From Bradyrhizobium frederickii (lineage in GTDB: Bacteria; Pseudomonadota; Alphaproteobacteria; Rhizobiales; Xanthobacteraceae): a DNA stretch of 64,000 bases. The DNA is taken from NCBI RefSeq assembly GCF_004570865.1, contig NZ_SPQS01000005.1:186001-250000 (forward strand), written 5' to 3'. The notes under the pieces were generated by a model that saw only the letters and a program-made list of their open reading frames with translations, did no database searches and was not told the origin of the DNA. Each line of letters begins with the position of its first letter. Position 1 is the stretch's first letter. Below, piece by piece: positions 1 to 9,774 of this stretch. The position numbers and the translations under genes are program-made.

Positions 1-1
1 C

Positions 2-1000
2 CTCACCCTTTACCTGCATGGCGGCCGCTATGTCGGCACCGACGACGCCTATGTCGGCGCCCAGAAGGTGCTGGTGACGCCCGACATCTCCGGCAAGATC
101 CTGAAGGTGGTCGTGAAGGAGGGCCAGTCGGTCAAGCGCGGCGACGAGCTGTTCGAGATCGACCCCGTTCCGTTCCGCCTCGCGGTGGACGAGGCCAAGG
201 CGCAGCTCGCGCAGGCCCGCACGACCTATGACAACCTCGTCGCCAACATCAAGATCTATGGCGACATGCTCGATCTGGCCCAGCAGGGCATCGATCTGAA
301 GAAGCGCGATGTCGAGCGCAAGCAGGCGCTGGTGAAGAACAATTTTGGCTCGCAGCTCGACCTCGACAACGCCTCGAATGCACTGGTCACCGCCGGCGCG
401 CAGGCGCAATATATCAAGCAGCAACTCTCCAACGCCAGGACGCAGCTGCTCGGCGACCCCGAATTGCCGCTGGAGCAATTCCCGCCCTACGCGCAGGCGA
501 AGGCCAAGCTGGACGATGCCCAGCGCAACCTCGATCACACCGTGCTGCGCGCGCCGATGGAAGGTGTGGCAACGCAGGTCGAGCAGATCCAGCTCGGACG
601 CTACGTCGCGGCCGGCACGCCGGTGTTCTCCATCATCGACGTCACCCACCCCTGGGTCGACGCCAATCCGAAGGAGAGCGACCTCACCCACGTCTCCGCA
701 GGGCAGCCTGTCACGCTCGAGGTCGACGCGTTCCCGAACCACGTCTTCAAGGGCAAGATCGGCTCGCTCTCGCCCGGCACCGGCGCGCAATTCGCAATCC
801 TGCCGCCGCAGAACGCGACCGGCAATTTCGTCAAGGTGGTGCAGCGCGTGCCGATCCGCATCTATTTCGACGAGACCGACAAATACGTGCGGAAGCTGAA
901 GGCCGGCATGAGCGTCTATGCCACCATCGACACCGGCCATCAGCGCTCGCTCGCCGGCCTCCTCGGCCTGTCGGCGACCGCGAGTCAGGACAAAGACTAA
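2..1000 (+). CDS. HlyD/EmrA-family efflux adaptor (partial, 5' end outside window)
   Basis: Periplasmic adaptor (membrane fusion protein) that would link an inner-membrane pump to an outer-membrane channel. The reading frame is open from base 2, so the true start and the N-terminal membrane anchor lie upstream of the window. The visible start has the family signature YVGTDDAYVGAQ, then a biotinyl-lipoyl half with GKILKVVVKEGQSVKRGDEL, a long coiled-coil hairpin (about residues 60-140 of the visible part), the second lipoyl half (LRAPMEGVATQV) and a beta-barrel domain. The next gene is a DHA2 MFS pump 24 bp downstream, so this is an EmrA/EmrB-type pair, probably for hydrophobic drugs or aromatic acids. 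The substrate cannot be read from sequence. Confidence 0.9.
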   Translation, partial: LTLYLHGGRYVGTDDAYVGAQKVLVTPDISGKILKVVVKEGQSVKRGDELFEIDPVPFRLAVDEAKAQLAQARTTYDNLVANIKIYGDMLDLAQQGIDLKKRDVERKQALVKNNFGSQLDLDNASNALVTAGAQAQYIKQQLSNARTQLLGDPELPLEQFPPYAQAKAKLDDAQRNLDHTVLRAPMEGVATQVEQIQLGRYVAAGTPVFSIIDVTHPWVDANPKESDLTHVSAGQPVTLEVDAFPNHVFKGKIGSLSPGTGAQFAILPPQNATGNFVKVVQRVPIRIYFDETDKYVRKLKAGMSVYATIDTGHQRSLAGLLGLSATASQDKD

Positions 1001-1024
1001 ACCGATAAGACAAAGACTGATCCG

Positions 1025-2581
1025 ATGTCCGGTCCCAACGCCAATCTGATGGTCCCCGGCCTGCGCCGGAACATGGTGACGATCTGCGCCATGACCGCGA
1101 CCATCATGCAGGCGCTGGACACCACCATCGCCAACGTCGCCTTGCCCTACATGCAGGGCACGCTGTCGGCCTCGCAGGACCAGATCAACTGGGTGCTGAC
1201 CTCCTACATCGTCGCCGCCGCGATCATGACGGCGCCGGTGGGCTGGATCGCCAACCGCTTCGGCCGCAAGCGCATCTTCATCATCTGCTCGGCCGGCTTC
1301 ACCATGGCATCGGTGCTGTGCGGCCTCGCGCAGGACATCAACCAGATGGTGCTGTTCCGCCTGCTGCAAGGCGTGTTCGGCGCCGCCCTGGTGCCGCTGT
1401 CGCAATCGGTCATGCTCGACTATTACACGCTCCAGGAGCGCGCCAAGGCGATGTCGATCTGGGGCATGGGCGTGATGATGGGCCCGATCATGGGCCCCTC
1501 TCTCGGCGCCTGGCTGACCGAGACCTATTCCTGGCACTGGGTGTTCTTCGTCAATCTGCCGTTCGGCGTCATCACGGTGCTCGGGCTGATCGTCTTCATG
1601 GACGAGACCAGGAAGGATCTCAGCCTCAGATTTGACTGGTTCGGCTTCGCGGCGCTGGCGATCGCGATCGGCGCGCTCCAGCTCGCGCTCGACCGCGGCG
1701 AGCAACTGGGCTGGCTCGAGTCAGGCGAGATCGTCGCCGAGTTCATCGTCTCGGCCGTCGGCTTCTACTTCTTCCTCGCGCACTCCTTCACGACCTCGAC
1801 CCCGTTCATACGCTTCGCGCTGTTCCGGGATCGCAACTTCGTCACCGGCTGCGTGTTCATGGTCGTGATGGGGCTCGTGCTGTTCTCGACCATGGCGCTG
1901 GCCTCGCCCTACATGCAGAACGTGATCGGCTATCCCATCATCACCGCCGGCCTGCTGCTGGCGAGCCGCGGCCTCGGCACCTTCTTCGCCATGATGCTGG
2001 TCGGCCGCATGATGCGCTATTTTGAGGCGCGCACGCTCATCATCTCGGGCCTGACGCTGACCGCGGGCTCGCTGTTCCAGATGACCGGCTGGACCGACCT
2101 GACCCAAGTGCCGGAGATCGTGACCGTCAGCGTCATCCAGGGCTTCGGCTTCGGCCTCGTCTTCGTGCCGCTCTCGACCGTGGCGTTCCTGACACTGTCG
2201 AACGATCTGCGCACCGACGGCACCGCGATGCTGACCCTGATGCGCAACGTCGCGAGCTCGGTCGGCATTTCCGTCGTCATCGCCGAGCTGACGCAGGGAA
2301 CGCGGCGGACCTACGCGATTCTCTCCGAGCACATCAACCCGTTCAACCACGCGCTGCAGATGCCGGACGTCAGGGGCCTGATCAATCTGTCGACCGACGC
2401 CGGCCGCGCCATGGCGGACAGGATGGTCAGCGTGCAGGCGCAGATCATCGCCTTCGCCCACGACTACCAGCTGGTGATGATCTTCATCCTCTGCACCATC
2501 CCGCTCGCCTTTCTGATCGGCTCGACCAAGGCCACGCTGCGCAGGCAGGCGGCCGGGCCGGAACATGCGGTGATGGAGTAG
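1025..2581 (+). CDS. DHA2 (14-TM) MFS efflux permease, EmrB-like
   Basis: Proton-coupled multidrug exporter of the inner membrane, 518 aa, the usual size for the 14-helix DHA2 family. It has the N-terminal motif LDTTIANVALPYMQG seen in EmrB/QacA proteins, motif A (GWIANRFGRKRIF) after helix 2, and the motif C-like stretch MGPIMGPSLGAWLTE in helix 5. It starts 24 bp after the adaptor stop and is presumably co-transcribed with it. The two form a tripartite pump with an outer-membrane factor not seen here. The small spacer contains a repeated AAGACAAAGACTGATC-like sequence. Family and topology are clear; substrate unknown. Confidence 0.93.
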   Translation: MSGPNANLMVPGLRRNMVTICAMTATIMQALDTTIANVALPYMQGTLSASQDQINWVLTSYIVAAAIMTAPVGWIANRFGRKRIFIICSAGFTMASVLCGLAQDINQMVLFRLLQGVFGAALVPLSQSVMLDYYTLQERAKAMSIWGMGVMMGPIMGPSLGAWLTETYSWHWVFFVNLPFGVITVLGLIVFMDETRKDLSLRFDWFGFAALAIAIGALQLALDRGEQLGWLESGEIVAEFIVSAVGFYFFLAHSFTTSTPFIRFALFRDRNFVTGCVFMVVMGLVLFSTMALASPYMQNVIGYPIITAGLLLASRGLGTFFAMMLVGRMMRYFEARTLIISGLTLTAGSLFQMTGWTDLTQVPEIVTVSVIQGFGFGLVFVPLSTVAFLTLSNDLRTDGTAMLTLMRNVASSVGISVVIAELTQGTRRTYAILSEHINPFNHALQMPDVRGLINLSTDAGRAMADRMVSVQAQIIAFAHDYQLVMIFILCTIPLAFLIGSTKATLRRQAAGPEHAVME

Positions 2582-2589
2582 TAGATCTC

Positions 2590-2716
2590 TCGTGCCCCGG
2601 ACGCAGCGCAGCACGCAAGTGATGCGCTGCAGAGCCGGGGCCCATGCCTGCGGCGCGATGGGTCCCGGTTCGGCGGCGCATCGCTACGCGCTGCACCGCG
2701 CCCGGGACAAGAGCCG
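2590..2716. repeat. palindromic intergenic repeat (GC-rich REP-like)
   Basis: The gap between the convergent MFS and phosphotransferase genes is filled by GC-rich inverted segments (CGTGCCCCGGACGCAGCG... GCGCCCGGGACAAGAGCCGGG). They resemble the Bradyrhizobium-type REP elements found many times in this window. It may double as a bidirectional terminator. Confidence 0.55.
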
Positions 2717-2718
2717 GG

Positions 2719-3780
2719 CTACAACAACTCCTCGCAGCCCAAATCGTCCACCGCCGCCATCACCCGCTCCAGATTATTCCACCAGATCACCGGCGGAATG
2801 TTGATGCTCCACTGCCAGACCGGCTTGGTGATGTGCCACAGCACCGACCGGCGATAATCCTGGTCGAGTGCTCCGCGGGTGTAGCCGGTGACCCCGTGTG
2901 CGTTCAGCATCTCGTAATAACGGTTCAGCAGTATTCGTTCGAGGGCCTGCCGGCGTTCTGGGTACCATTGCGTCGCCATCATATAGGCGAGGTCGTGGGT
3001 CGGAACGTTGATGCGCCACTGATCGAAATCGAAGATGCGTACGGCGTCCGTGACGCCCGCGCGTGGCAGTAGGAAATTCCAGGTATGCGCATCGCCATGC
3101 GTAATGGTCACGTGGCGATGCGAATGGTAACGTTGCAAGAGCTGCTCCGCCTTCTCGATGAAGCGCCGGTAGAGGGTGCGCCGCTCCTCACTGAGGCGGT
3201 CGCCGAGGAGATCGGCGAAACGATCGTAGTGCCCGGCGAAGGTCTCCATCAGTCTCGCACTGTCGTCAGTGCTCATCCAGGTACCGATGGTTTCGCCAAG
3301 GCCCGGATGGTCCCACCAGGCCGCATGCCAGCGTGCGAGCGTCGTCACAATCGCGATCGCCTGATCGCGCGATGGCGGCAGCGGCCAAGCCGCCGCGACG
3401 TCGTGGCTGTCGGTAAGGTCCTCGAGCAGAAGATGCCAGGTGAGGCTGTCCTCGTCGAAATGTCCGTCGAAGCAGCGGGGCACGAGTCCCGGCGGCATGC
3501 TCGGCGTCAGCTGCGTGTAGTATTCCACCTCGCGCCGGCCGCCATTGGCAAGTTTCTCGGCGAAGGCGGAATTCGCGGTCTTCAGGATCAGCGAGTGCGG
3601 GGCGCCGGCGGATTCGCCGACATAGCGCAGGCCAAGCCGGACGATATGGGACACGAGGGTGTCGCGCTGGTGCAGCACCTTCACCTCGCGCACCGCGCCT
3701 GCGTCCAGCACGCCGCCCCGGCGCAGCGCGGCCGTCAGTCGGGCGGGCTCAACGACCGCCGGCAATTGTGGAGAAGTCAT
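2719..3780 (-). CDS. APH/EcKinase-like phosphotransferase-fold protein
   Basis: A 353-aa protein with a protein-kinase-like aminoglycoside/choline phosphotransferase fold. The catalytic Brenner-type motif THGDAHTWNFLL is followed by the metal-binding motif IFDFDQWRINVPTHDLAY, so both catalytic aspartates are present. The N-terminal half carries a plausible nucleotide lysine (SLILKTANSAF). These families phosphorylate small hydroxyl compounds; the substrate here is unknown and antibiotic resistance should not be assumed. It is convergent with the MFS gene and is followed on the same strand, upstream, by an MCP gene, with no obvious functional link. The ATG at 3780 lacks a strong ribosome-binding site. 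Confidence 0.8.
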   Translation of the reverse strand: MTSPQLPAVVEPARLTAALRRGGVLDAGAVREVKVLHQRDTLVSHIVRLGLRYVGESAGAPHSLILKTANSAFAEKLANGGRREVEYYTQLTPSMPPGLVPRCFDGHFDEDSLTWHLLLEDLTDSHDVAAAWPLPPSRDQAIAIVTTLARWHAAWWDHPGLGETIGTWMSTDDSARLMETFAGHYDRFADLLGDRLSEERRTLYRRFIEKAEQLLQRYHSHRHVTITHGDAHTWNFLLPRAGVTDAVRIFDFDQWRINVPTHDLAYMMATQWYPERRQALERILLNRYYEMLNAHGVTGYTRGALDQDYRRSVLWHITKPVWQWSINIPPVIWWNNLERVMAAVDDLGCEELL

Positions 3781-3856
3781 GAACCACGATGCCCCTGTCC
3801 CGCGCCATACTGCACGATCGCACCCCCGGACACCAGCAGCCGAGATGCCGCCGGGC

Positions 3857-5545
3857 TCAGGCTGCCGCGGTCGAGTCGCGCACGGTCCGCACCACGACCG
3901 ACCGTAGCTGTTCGAGATTGGCCGCCATGCCGGCGATCGCCTGCCTGACCTCCGCGGCGCGCTCGTTCACGGAGGCGGCGTCGCGGCTGACATTGCCGAT
4001 CTTGGCCGAGACCTCCTTCGCCGCAGTCGCCGATTCGGAAATCGACCGCGCGATCTCCCGCGTCGCGGCGTCCTGCTGTTCCATCCCAGCGGCAACCGAT
4101 GTCGCCACGCCGTCGATCTCGACGATGTGCGCTCCCATCGTCTCGACGGCATCGACCGCGGCCTGCGTCGAGGCCTGGATCTCGGCGATCAGCCGCGCGA
4201 TCTCCTCGGTGGATTTGGCGGTCTGGTCCGACAGGGATTTCACCTCGGCGGCGACCACGGCGAAGCCGCGGCCGGCCTCGCCGGCGCGCGCCGCCTCGAT
4301 CGTGGCGTTGAGCGCCAGCAGGTTGGTCTGGCCGGCGATGCCGCCGATGAGGTCGGAGACCTCGGCGATCTTCTTCACCGATCCGGCCAGCGCCTGGATG
4401 GTCGAACGCGCCTGCTCGCGGCCGGCGACCGCCGATTTCGTGACCGTGCTGGTCCGCGCGACCTGGCTCGCGATCTCGCGGATCGAGGCGCTCAGTTCCT
4501 CGGCCGCGGCCGAGACGGTCTGCGAACTTCCGAGCGCCTGGGTGGAGGCTGCGGCGACGGCCTGCGACTCTGTCGAGAGCGAACTTGCGATCTCGGACAG
4601 GCTGGTGGCAACCCGCTCCACGCCCTGGCTCGCCGCGCTGGCGGTGTCGACCGAGCGGCCGGTCTCACGCTCGACGGTCTCCGCCATCTGTTGCAGCGCG
4701 CCACGCTTGGCCAACGCCGCCTCCTGCTCCTGCCGCAACTGTTCCTCGCGCAGGCGGGAATTCTCGACCGCCGCCTGCTTGAACACCACAAGCGCACCCG
4801 CCATCGAGCCGACCTCGTCCTGGCGGTGGGTGAACGGAATGTCGGCGGCGAGATCGCCAAGCGAAAGCTTCTGCATCGTGTCCGTCATGCGCACGATCGG
4901 GCGCACCACGCCGACGGCAACGCCGAGCAGGCCCGCGGCAACAAAGGCCAGGACGGCGGCGGAGACGCCGAGGAGGATCCAAAGCATCGAGCTGTCGCGG
5001 TCCGCGGCCAGCTTCTCCATGGCAGCATTCTGCTTGTTGGCGCTCTCGACGATGCTGTCGATCACGGCGCGATGCGCGGTGTAGGCCTCCTTGAGCTGGG
5101 CATAAGCGCGCTCGGACGCAGCCGCGTCCTTGGCGTTGAGAGCCGGCAGGAGCTGGTCGGACGCCTTCCAGAATTTCTGCACTTCGGCGTCGGATTTCGA
5201 CACCAGCGCCGTCTTCAGGTCGGCCGAGAGGCTGGAGGAGACCCAGAAGGCCTTGCGCTCGTCGTAGTCCTTGCGGAGCTGAACCAGGCGCTCGCCGTGG
5301 GCCGCCAGCTGATCCGGCTCGCGCATCGCCAGCGTCGCCTCGAGATAGGCCTCGATGACATATTCCGGCGGCGGCAGAATGTCCGCGATGAGGTCGTTGC
5401 CGAGCTTGATGTCGGAATAGAGCGGACCGCCGACCTTGAGCTCTTTCAAGGCGTACAGGCTGGTCGAAACCACGGCGGCAAAGCCGATGGCGAGAACGAT
5501 GCCAAACGCAACGATCGCAGAGGACAACGACAGACGAAATTTCAT
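3857..5545 (-). CDS. transmembrane methyl-accepting chemotaxis protein
   Basis: Chemoreceptor of 562 aa that would signal through CheA/CheW. An N-terminal membrane helix (about 8-30) is followed by a helical periplasmic sensor (about 35-185). A second membrane helix (about 188-212) leads to HAMP ([19 protein letters not shown]) and a cytoplasmic signalling hairpin. The highly conserved tip [29 protein letters not shown] is present. No PAS or CZB domain is seen. The C-terminus lacks a clear NWETF-type CheR pentapeptide. The gene stands alone, with no che genes beside it. Its upstream region (5546-5650) has three ACGGAA-type repeats, which may be promoter elements. Ligand unknown. Confidence 0.93.
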   Translation of the reverse strand: MKFRLSLSSAIVAFGIVLAIGFAAVVSTSLYALKELKVGGPLYSDIKLGNDLIADILPPPEYVIEAYLEATLAMREPDQLAAHGERLVQLRKDYDERKAFWVSSSLSADLKTALVSKSDAEVQKFWKASDQLLPALNAKDAAASERAYAQLKEAYTAHRAVIDSIVESANKQNAAMEKLAADRDSSMLWILLGVSAAVLAFVAAGLLGVAVGVVRPIVRMTDTMQKLSLGDLAADIPFTHRQDEVGSMAGALVVFKQAAVENSRLREEQLRQEQEAALAKRGALQQMAETVERETGRSVDTASAASQGVERVATSLSEIASSLSTESQAVAAASTQALGSSQTVSAAAEELSASIREIASQVARTSTVTKSAVAGREQARSTIQALAGSVKKIAEVSDLIGGIAGQTNLLALNATIEAARAGEAGRGFAVVAAEVKSLSDQTAKSTEEIARLIAEIQASTQAAVDAVETMGAHIVEIDGVATSVAAGMEQQDAATREIARSISESATAAKEVSAKIGNVSRDAASVNERAAEVRQAIAGMAANLEQLRSVVVRTVRDSTAAA

Positions 5546-5797
5546 GAAACAATCCGGGGCGACGTCGAAACTGCGACCACCCTAGACCAATACGGTAAAT
5601 ACGGAATTGCTTCGCGCCGGAATTGTATCGCGCGAATCCCGCACAAGTACGGAAATTGGCGCCAAGCCAATCGGAATTTGAGTCAGCGAGACTGACGCAC
5701 CAAAGTGGGAAGACAGCGTTCGGGGCATGATGCAACGCAGCGTCGGCCAACATAGTGCGACATGCGCGCCGAGGACCGGGCCCCCGGCGCGCATTGC

Positions 5798-6388
5798 TCA
5801 GACGTCGAAGAACACCGTCTCGTTGTCGCCCTGGAGATGCAGGTCGAGCCGGTAGATGGACTTGCCAGCCTCCCGCACGGCAATCAGCGTGGCGCGGCGA
5901 TCGGCGGGCACCAGCTCCAGCACGGGATCGGCGGCGTTGCCGGACTCGTCGCTGAAATAGATGCGGGTGTAGAGATGCCGCAGCATGCCACGGCCGAACA
6001 CCGCAACGAGGATGTGCGGCGCCTGCGGCTTGCCGTCGGGATCCGGCACCGCGCCCGGCTTGATGGTCTCGAAAGCGTAATGGCCGTCCTTGTCGGTGCC
6101 GCAACGGGCAAAGCCGCGAAAGCTCGCATTCGGCAGCGCACGCCTGTCCTGCGGGTCGGCAAAACGGCCCTGCGCGTCCGCCTGCCAGATCTCCAGCATG
6201 CAATCCGGCACGGCGACACCATCGCCGTCGAACACGCGGCCTTCGATACGGACCCGATCCCCCGTGACGTCGGGGGTCAGCGTCGAGTGCGTGAATGCGT
6301 CGTTCCAGGCGTACTCGCCGGTCGGCGTCAGGCCGTATTTGAAGAACGGGCCGACGGTCTGCGACGGCGTGATCCCATTATCCTGCAC
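5798..6388 (-). CDS. pcaG: protocatechuate 3,4-dioxygenase alpha subunit
   Basis: Alpha subunit (196 aa) of the intradiol enzyme that converts protocatechuate to 3-carboxy-cis,cis-muconate in the beta-ketoadipate pathway, in the cytoplasm. It has the family start PSQTVGPFFKYGL and the beta-sandwich motif MLEIWQADAQGRF. Like other alpha subunits it lacks the iron ligands kept in PcaH. It starts with GTG immediately after the TAA stop of pcaH (no gap), so the two are translationally coupled and made in equal amounts. No lactonising genes (pcaB, pcaC, pcaD) lie within the window. Confidence 0.95.
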   Translation of the reverse strand: MQDNGITPSQTVGPFFKYGLTPTGEYAWNDAFTHSTLTPDVTGDRVRIEGRVFDGDGVAVPDCMLEIWQADAQGRFADPQDRRALPNASFRGFARCGTDKDGHYAFETIKPGAVPDPDGKPQAPHILVAVFGRGMLRHLYTRIYFSDESGNAADPVLELVPADRRATLIAVREAGKSIYRLDLHLQGDNETVFFDV

Positions 6389-7090
6389 TTAGCTGTTCTC
6401 CATGGGGGTGGCGTTCTTGCCGCGCAGCACGATGTCGAACCGGTAGCACAGCGCCCATTCGGGCTGGGTGTTCTCGAGATCGAACGAGGAGACCATCCGC
6501 GCCCGCGCCTTCTCGTCCGGCACCGAGTTGAAGATCGGGTCGAACGGAAACAGCGGATCGTTCGGGAAGTACATCTGCGTCACGAGGCGCGTGACGAAGG
6601 AATGGCCGAACACCGACAGATGGATGTGCGCCGGCCGCCAGGCATTGTGGTGATTGCCCCAGGGATAGGCGCCGGGCTTGATGGTGACGAAGCGATAGTA
6701 ACCGGACGCATCGCTCACCGTGCGGCCCGCGCCGGTGAAATTCGGATCGAGTGGCGCCGGATGCTGGTCGCGGACATGGACGTAGCGCCCGCAGGAATTG
6801 GCCTGCCAGATCTCGACCAATGAGCTCGGTACGCCCCGGCCGTCCTCGTCGCGCACGTGGCCGTGGACGATGATGCGCTCGCCGAGCGGTTCGCCGCTGT
6901 GCTGGCGGGTGAGGTCGTCGTCGCCCTCACGCACAGTCTCGTGGCCGTAGACCGGGCCGGTGAGTTCCGACAACGTATGCCGCATCGGGATCAAGGGCTT
7001 GTTCGGCGCGCGCTTGATCGAGCTCTTGTAGTCGGGCGACAGCGGCAGCGGATGCGCCTTGTTGCTGTCAGTGGGATAGATGAATGTCAT
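6389..7090 (-). CDS. pcaH: protocatechuate 3,4-dioxygenase beta subunit
   Basis: Catalytic Fe(III) subunit, 233 aa. Iron ligands are visible as Tyr103 (CGRY), Tyr142 (KPGAY), His155 and His157 (RPAHIH). Each sits five residues before its Pseudomonas equivalent (108/147/160/162), so the enzyme should be active. I chose the ATG at 7090 because GGGGAGGAG lies six bases upstream; an earlier in-frame start at 7147 would add residues without a ribosome-binding site. It is directly followed by pcaG. A TATAAT-like element lies about 55 bp upstream. Confidence 0.96.
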   Translation of the reverse strand: MTFIYPTDSNKAHPLPLSPDYKSSIKRAPNKPLIPMRHTLSELTGPVYGHETVREGDDDLTRQHSGEPLGERIIVHGHVRDEDGRGVPSSLVEIWQANSCGRYVHVRDQHPAPLDPNFTGAGRTVSDASGYYRFVTIKPGAYPWGNHHNAWRPAHIHLSVFGHSFVTRLVTQMYFPNDPLFPFDPIFNSVPDEKARARMVSSFDLENTQPEWALCYRFDIVLRGKNATPMENS

Positions 7091-7145
7091 TGGCGAACTC
7101 CTCCCCGGCCATTTTCGGTCCGGCCGGTCAACGCTTCCGGCAATC

Positions 7146-7151
7146 ATTATA
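7146..7151 (-). promoter_or_regulatory. candidate -10 element for pcaHG
   Basis: On the minus strand this AT-rich gap holds TATAAT, about 55 bp before the pcaH ATG, inside ATTAGTTATATCCTATAAT. That sequence is locally palindrome-like (TAG...CTA). The -35 region is weak, which would suit activator control (PcaQ-type LysR regulators are known for pca genes). No regulator gene is adjacent. Confidence 0.35.
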
Positions 7152-7217
7152 GGATATAACTAATTGGGGAAAGCGGGTTTTGGGGGCCAGTACGCGCCGG
7201 AATTGGCCTGAAGCGCC

Positions 7218-8111
7218 CTATTTAATCGGTGGCCGCGGCAGCGTGGCCTCGCCGGCTTCGAGCCGATAGGTGTGATCGAGCGAATACCAGGGCGCAACGA
7301 CCTCCGGCACTGCCGGATGCGGCGAGTCATGGCGCTGGAACTTGCCGATGAGAGCCCGTGTCACACCGAACTGCACATCGCTGTCGATATGCGGGTCGGC
7401 GGGATCGTAGACCTGCGAGATCAGCGTCTTGAATCCGGGCTTGAAGATCAGGGCGTGCAGATGCGCGGGTCGATAGGGATGCCGGCCCTGCGCCGCCAGC
7501 AAGCGGCCGACCACGCCATTGGTCGGGATGGGATAGCCGACCATCATCACCGAACGGAAGGAGAAGCGCCCATCCTGATCGGTCGTGAACTTGCCACGCA
7601 GGTTCATGTCCGCCTGTTCAGGATCCTGGTTCTCGTAGAGGCCGACCGGGGACGCGTGCCAGACGTCGACCTCCGCGCCGGCAACGGGACGGCCATCCTT
7701 ATCTACAACGCGGCCGCTGACGAACAGCGGCGCGCCCGGGGTCTCCGAGCGCACGATCGAGTCGCCGTTCTCGACCCGCGGCGAGTTCAGCCGCCAGAAC
7801 GGCCCGAGCAGTGATTGATCGGTTTCCGTATTGCCCTGATCGCCATTGTTGAGCAGGCACACCAATGAGGAAACGCCGAGCGAGCCTGCCATCAGCACGA
7901 CTTCGTTGTGCGTGTCGGTCGAGAGCTTGCCGAGCTCGGCGATAACAGCCGTGGCGTCGCGAAACTCCTTCTCGGTCAGGCGGACATCGCGGACGAAGGC
8001 ATGCAGATGCTTGACCAGGGAGCGCATGATCTGGCGCATGCGCGGATCGGAGGTCTGCTCCATCACCGCCAGTGCCGCGGCCGTGACGTCCTGCTCGCGC
8101 TCGATGATCAT
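7218..8111 (-). CDS. intradiol ring-cleavage dioxygenase (hydroxyquinol/catechol 1,2-dioxygenase type)
   Basis: A 297-aa Fe(III) dioxygenase with the N-terminal helical dimerisation domain of the catechol/hydroxyquinol group (about residues 15-100), then the catalytic beta-sandwich. Ligands are Tyr159 (VGLY), Tyr193 (VGYPIP), His217 and His219 (RPAHLH). It is longer than PcaH and has the lead-in motif SLLGPFWR, so it is not a PcaGH subunit. I chose the ATG at 8111 (AGGGAG ten bases upstream) over 8132, which lies inside a palindromic repeat. It lies 127 bp upstream of pcaH and downstream of pcaF. A maleylacetate reductase or muconate cycloisomerase, which would settle hydroxyquinol versus catechol, is not in the window. 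Confidence 0.88.
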   Translation of the reverse strand: MIIEREQDVTAAALAVMEQTSDPRMRQIMRSLVKHLHAFVRDVRLTEKEFRDATAVIAELGKLSTDTHNEVVLMAGSLGVSSLVCLLNNGDQGNTETDQSLLGPFWRLNSPRVENGDSIVRSETPGAPLFVSGRVVDKDGRPVAGAEVDVWHASPVGLYENQDPEQADMNLRGKFTTDQDGRFSFRSVMMVGYPIPTNGVVGRLLAAQGRHPYRPAHLHALIFKPGFKTLISQVYDPADPHIDSDVQFGVTRALIGKFQRHDSPHPAVPEVVAPWYSLDHTYRLEAGEATLPRPPIK

Positions 8112-8127
8112 GCCACTATTTCTCCCT

Positions 8128-8220
8128 GTCATTCCGGGGCAGCCCGACAGGGCTGAACCCGGAATCTCGAGATCCCGGATTCCGCCCTATCGGACGGCTC
8201 CGGGATGACCGGACGCTTCG
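8128..8220. repeat. family A palindromic repeat
   Basis: Inverted segments of the CATTCCGGGG/CCCGGAAT type fill the gap between the dioxygenase and pcaF. This copy is diverged and includes a small extra hairpin, CGGACGCTTCGCGTCCGG. Confidence 0.6.
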
Positions 8221-8227
8221 CGTCCGG

Positions 8228-9436
<1,209 letters not shown>

Positions 9437-9489
9437 CGTTGTTCTCCCTGAATGCCGCGGTTCGGCCCAAATTCTTCAATGACCGCGGA

Positions 9490-9518
9490 GTTTTAGGAGG
9501 GCGCCCGCGACAGGTCAA
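9490..9518 (-). promoter_or_regulatory. candidate sigma70-type promoter of pcaF with overlapping palindrome
   Basis: On the minus strand TTGACC (9518-9513) and TAAAAC (9495-9490) are separated by 17 bp, placing the start about 47 bp before the pcaF ATG. The -35 box overlaps a perfect 10-bp palindrome, GTCAATTGAC (9514-9523), which could be a regulator site. Confidence 0.5.
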
Positions 9519-9567
9519 TTGACGGTTTCGCGGGTGGCGTATTCGGAGCGGCGCCATGAAATTCCCT

Positions 9568-9667
9568 CGTCATTCCGGGGCGCCCGAAGGGCGAGCCCGG
9601 AATCCATATCCACGAGCCGGGGTTATGGATTCCAGGCCTGCGCCTCCCGGCGCATCCCGGAATGACG
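9568..9667. repeat. family A palindromic repeat, complete copy
   Basis: Starts CGTCATTCCGGGGCGCCCGAAGG and ends with its near reverse complement CATCCCGGAATGACG, with GGAATCCAT/ATGGATTCC inner arms. It can fold into one long hairpin. It lies between the divergent pcaF and mutS genes. Confidence 0.75.
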
Positions 9668-9774
9668 ACGGGAAATGTGGCAGTTCCTCGCCCCACGCGG
9701 ACAACGTGGAAAACCTCGTCTCTCCGGCCAAAGCGATAGGAGCAGGTGCCGAAATTTTGTAGGTTGCGCCGCCC

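Noticed and set aside
2719..3780. Antibiotic-resistance phosphotransferase
   Set aside because: The APH-like fold and catalytic motifs are clear, but the sequence is closer to general small-molecule kinases. Resistance cannot be inferred.
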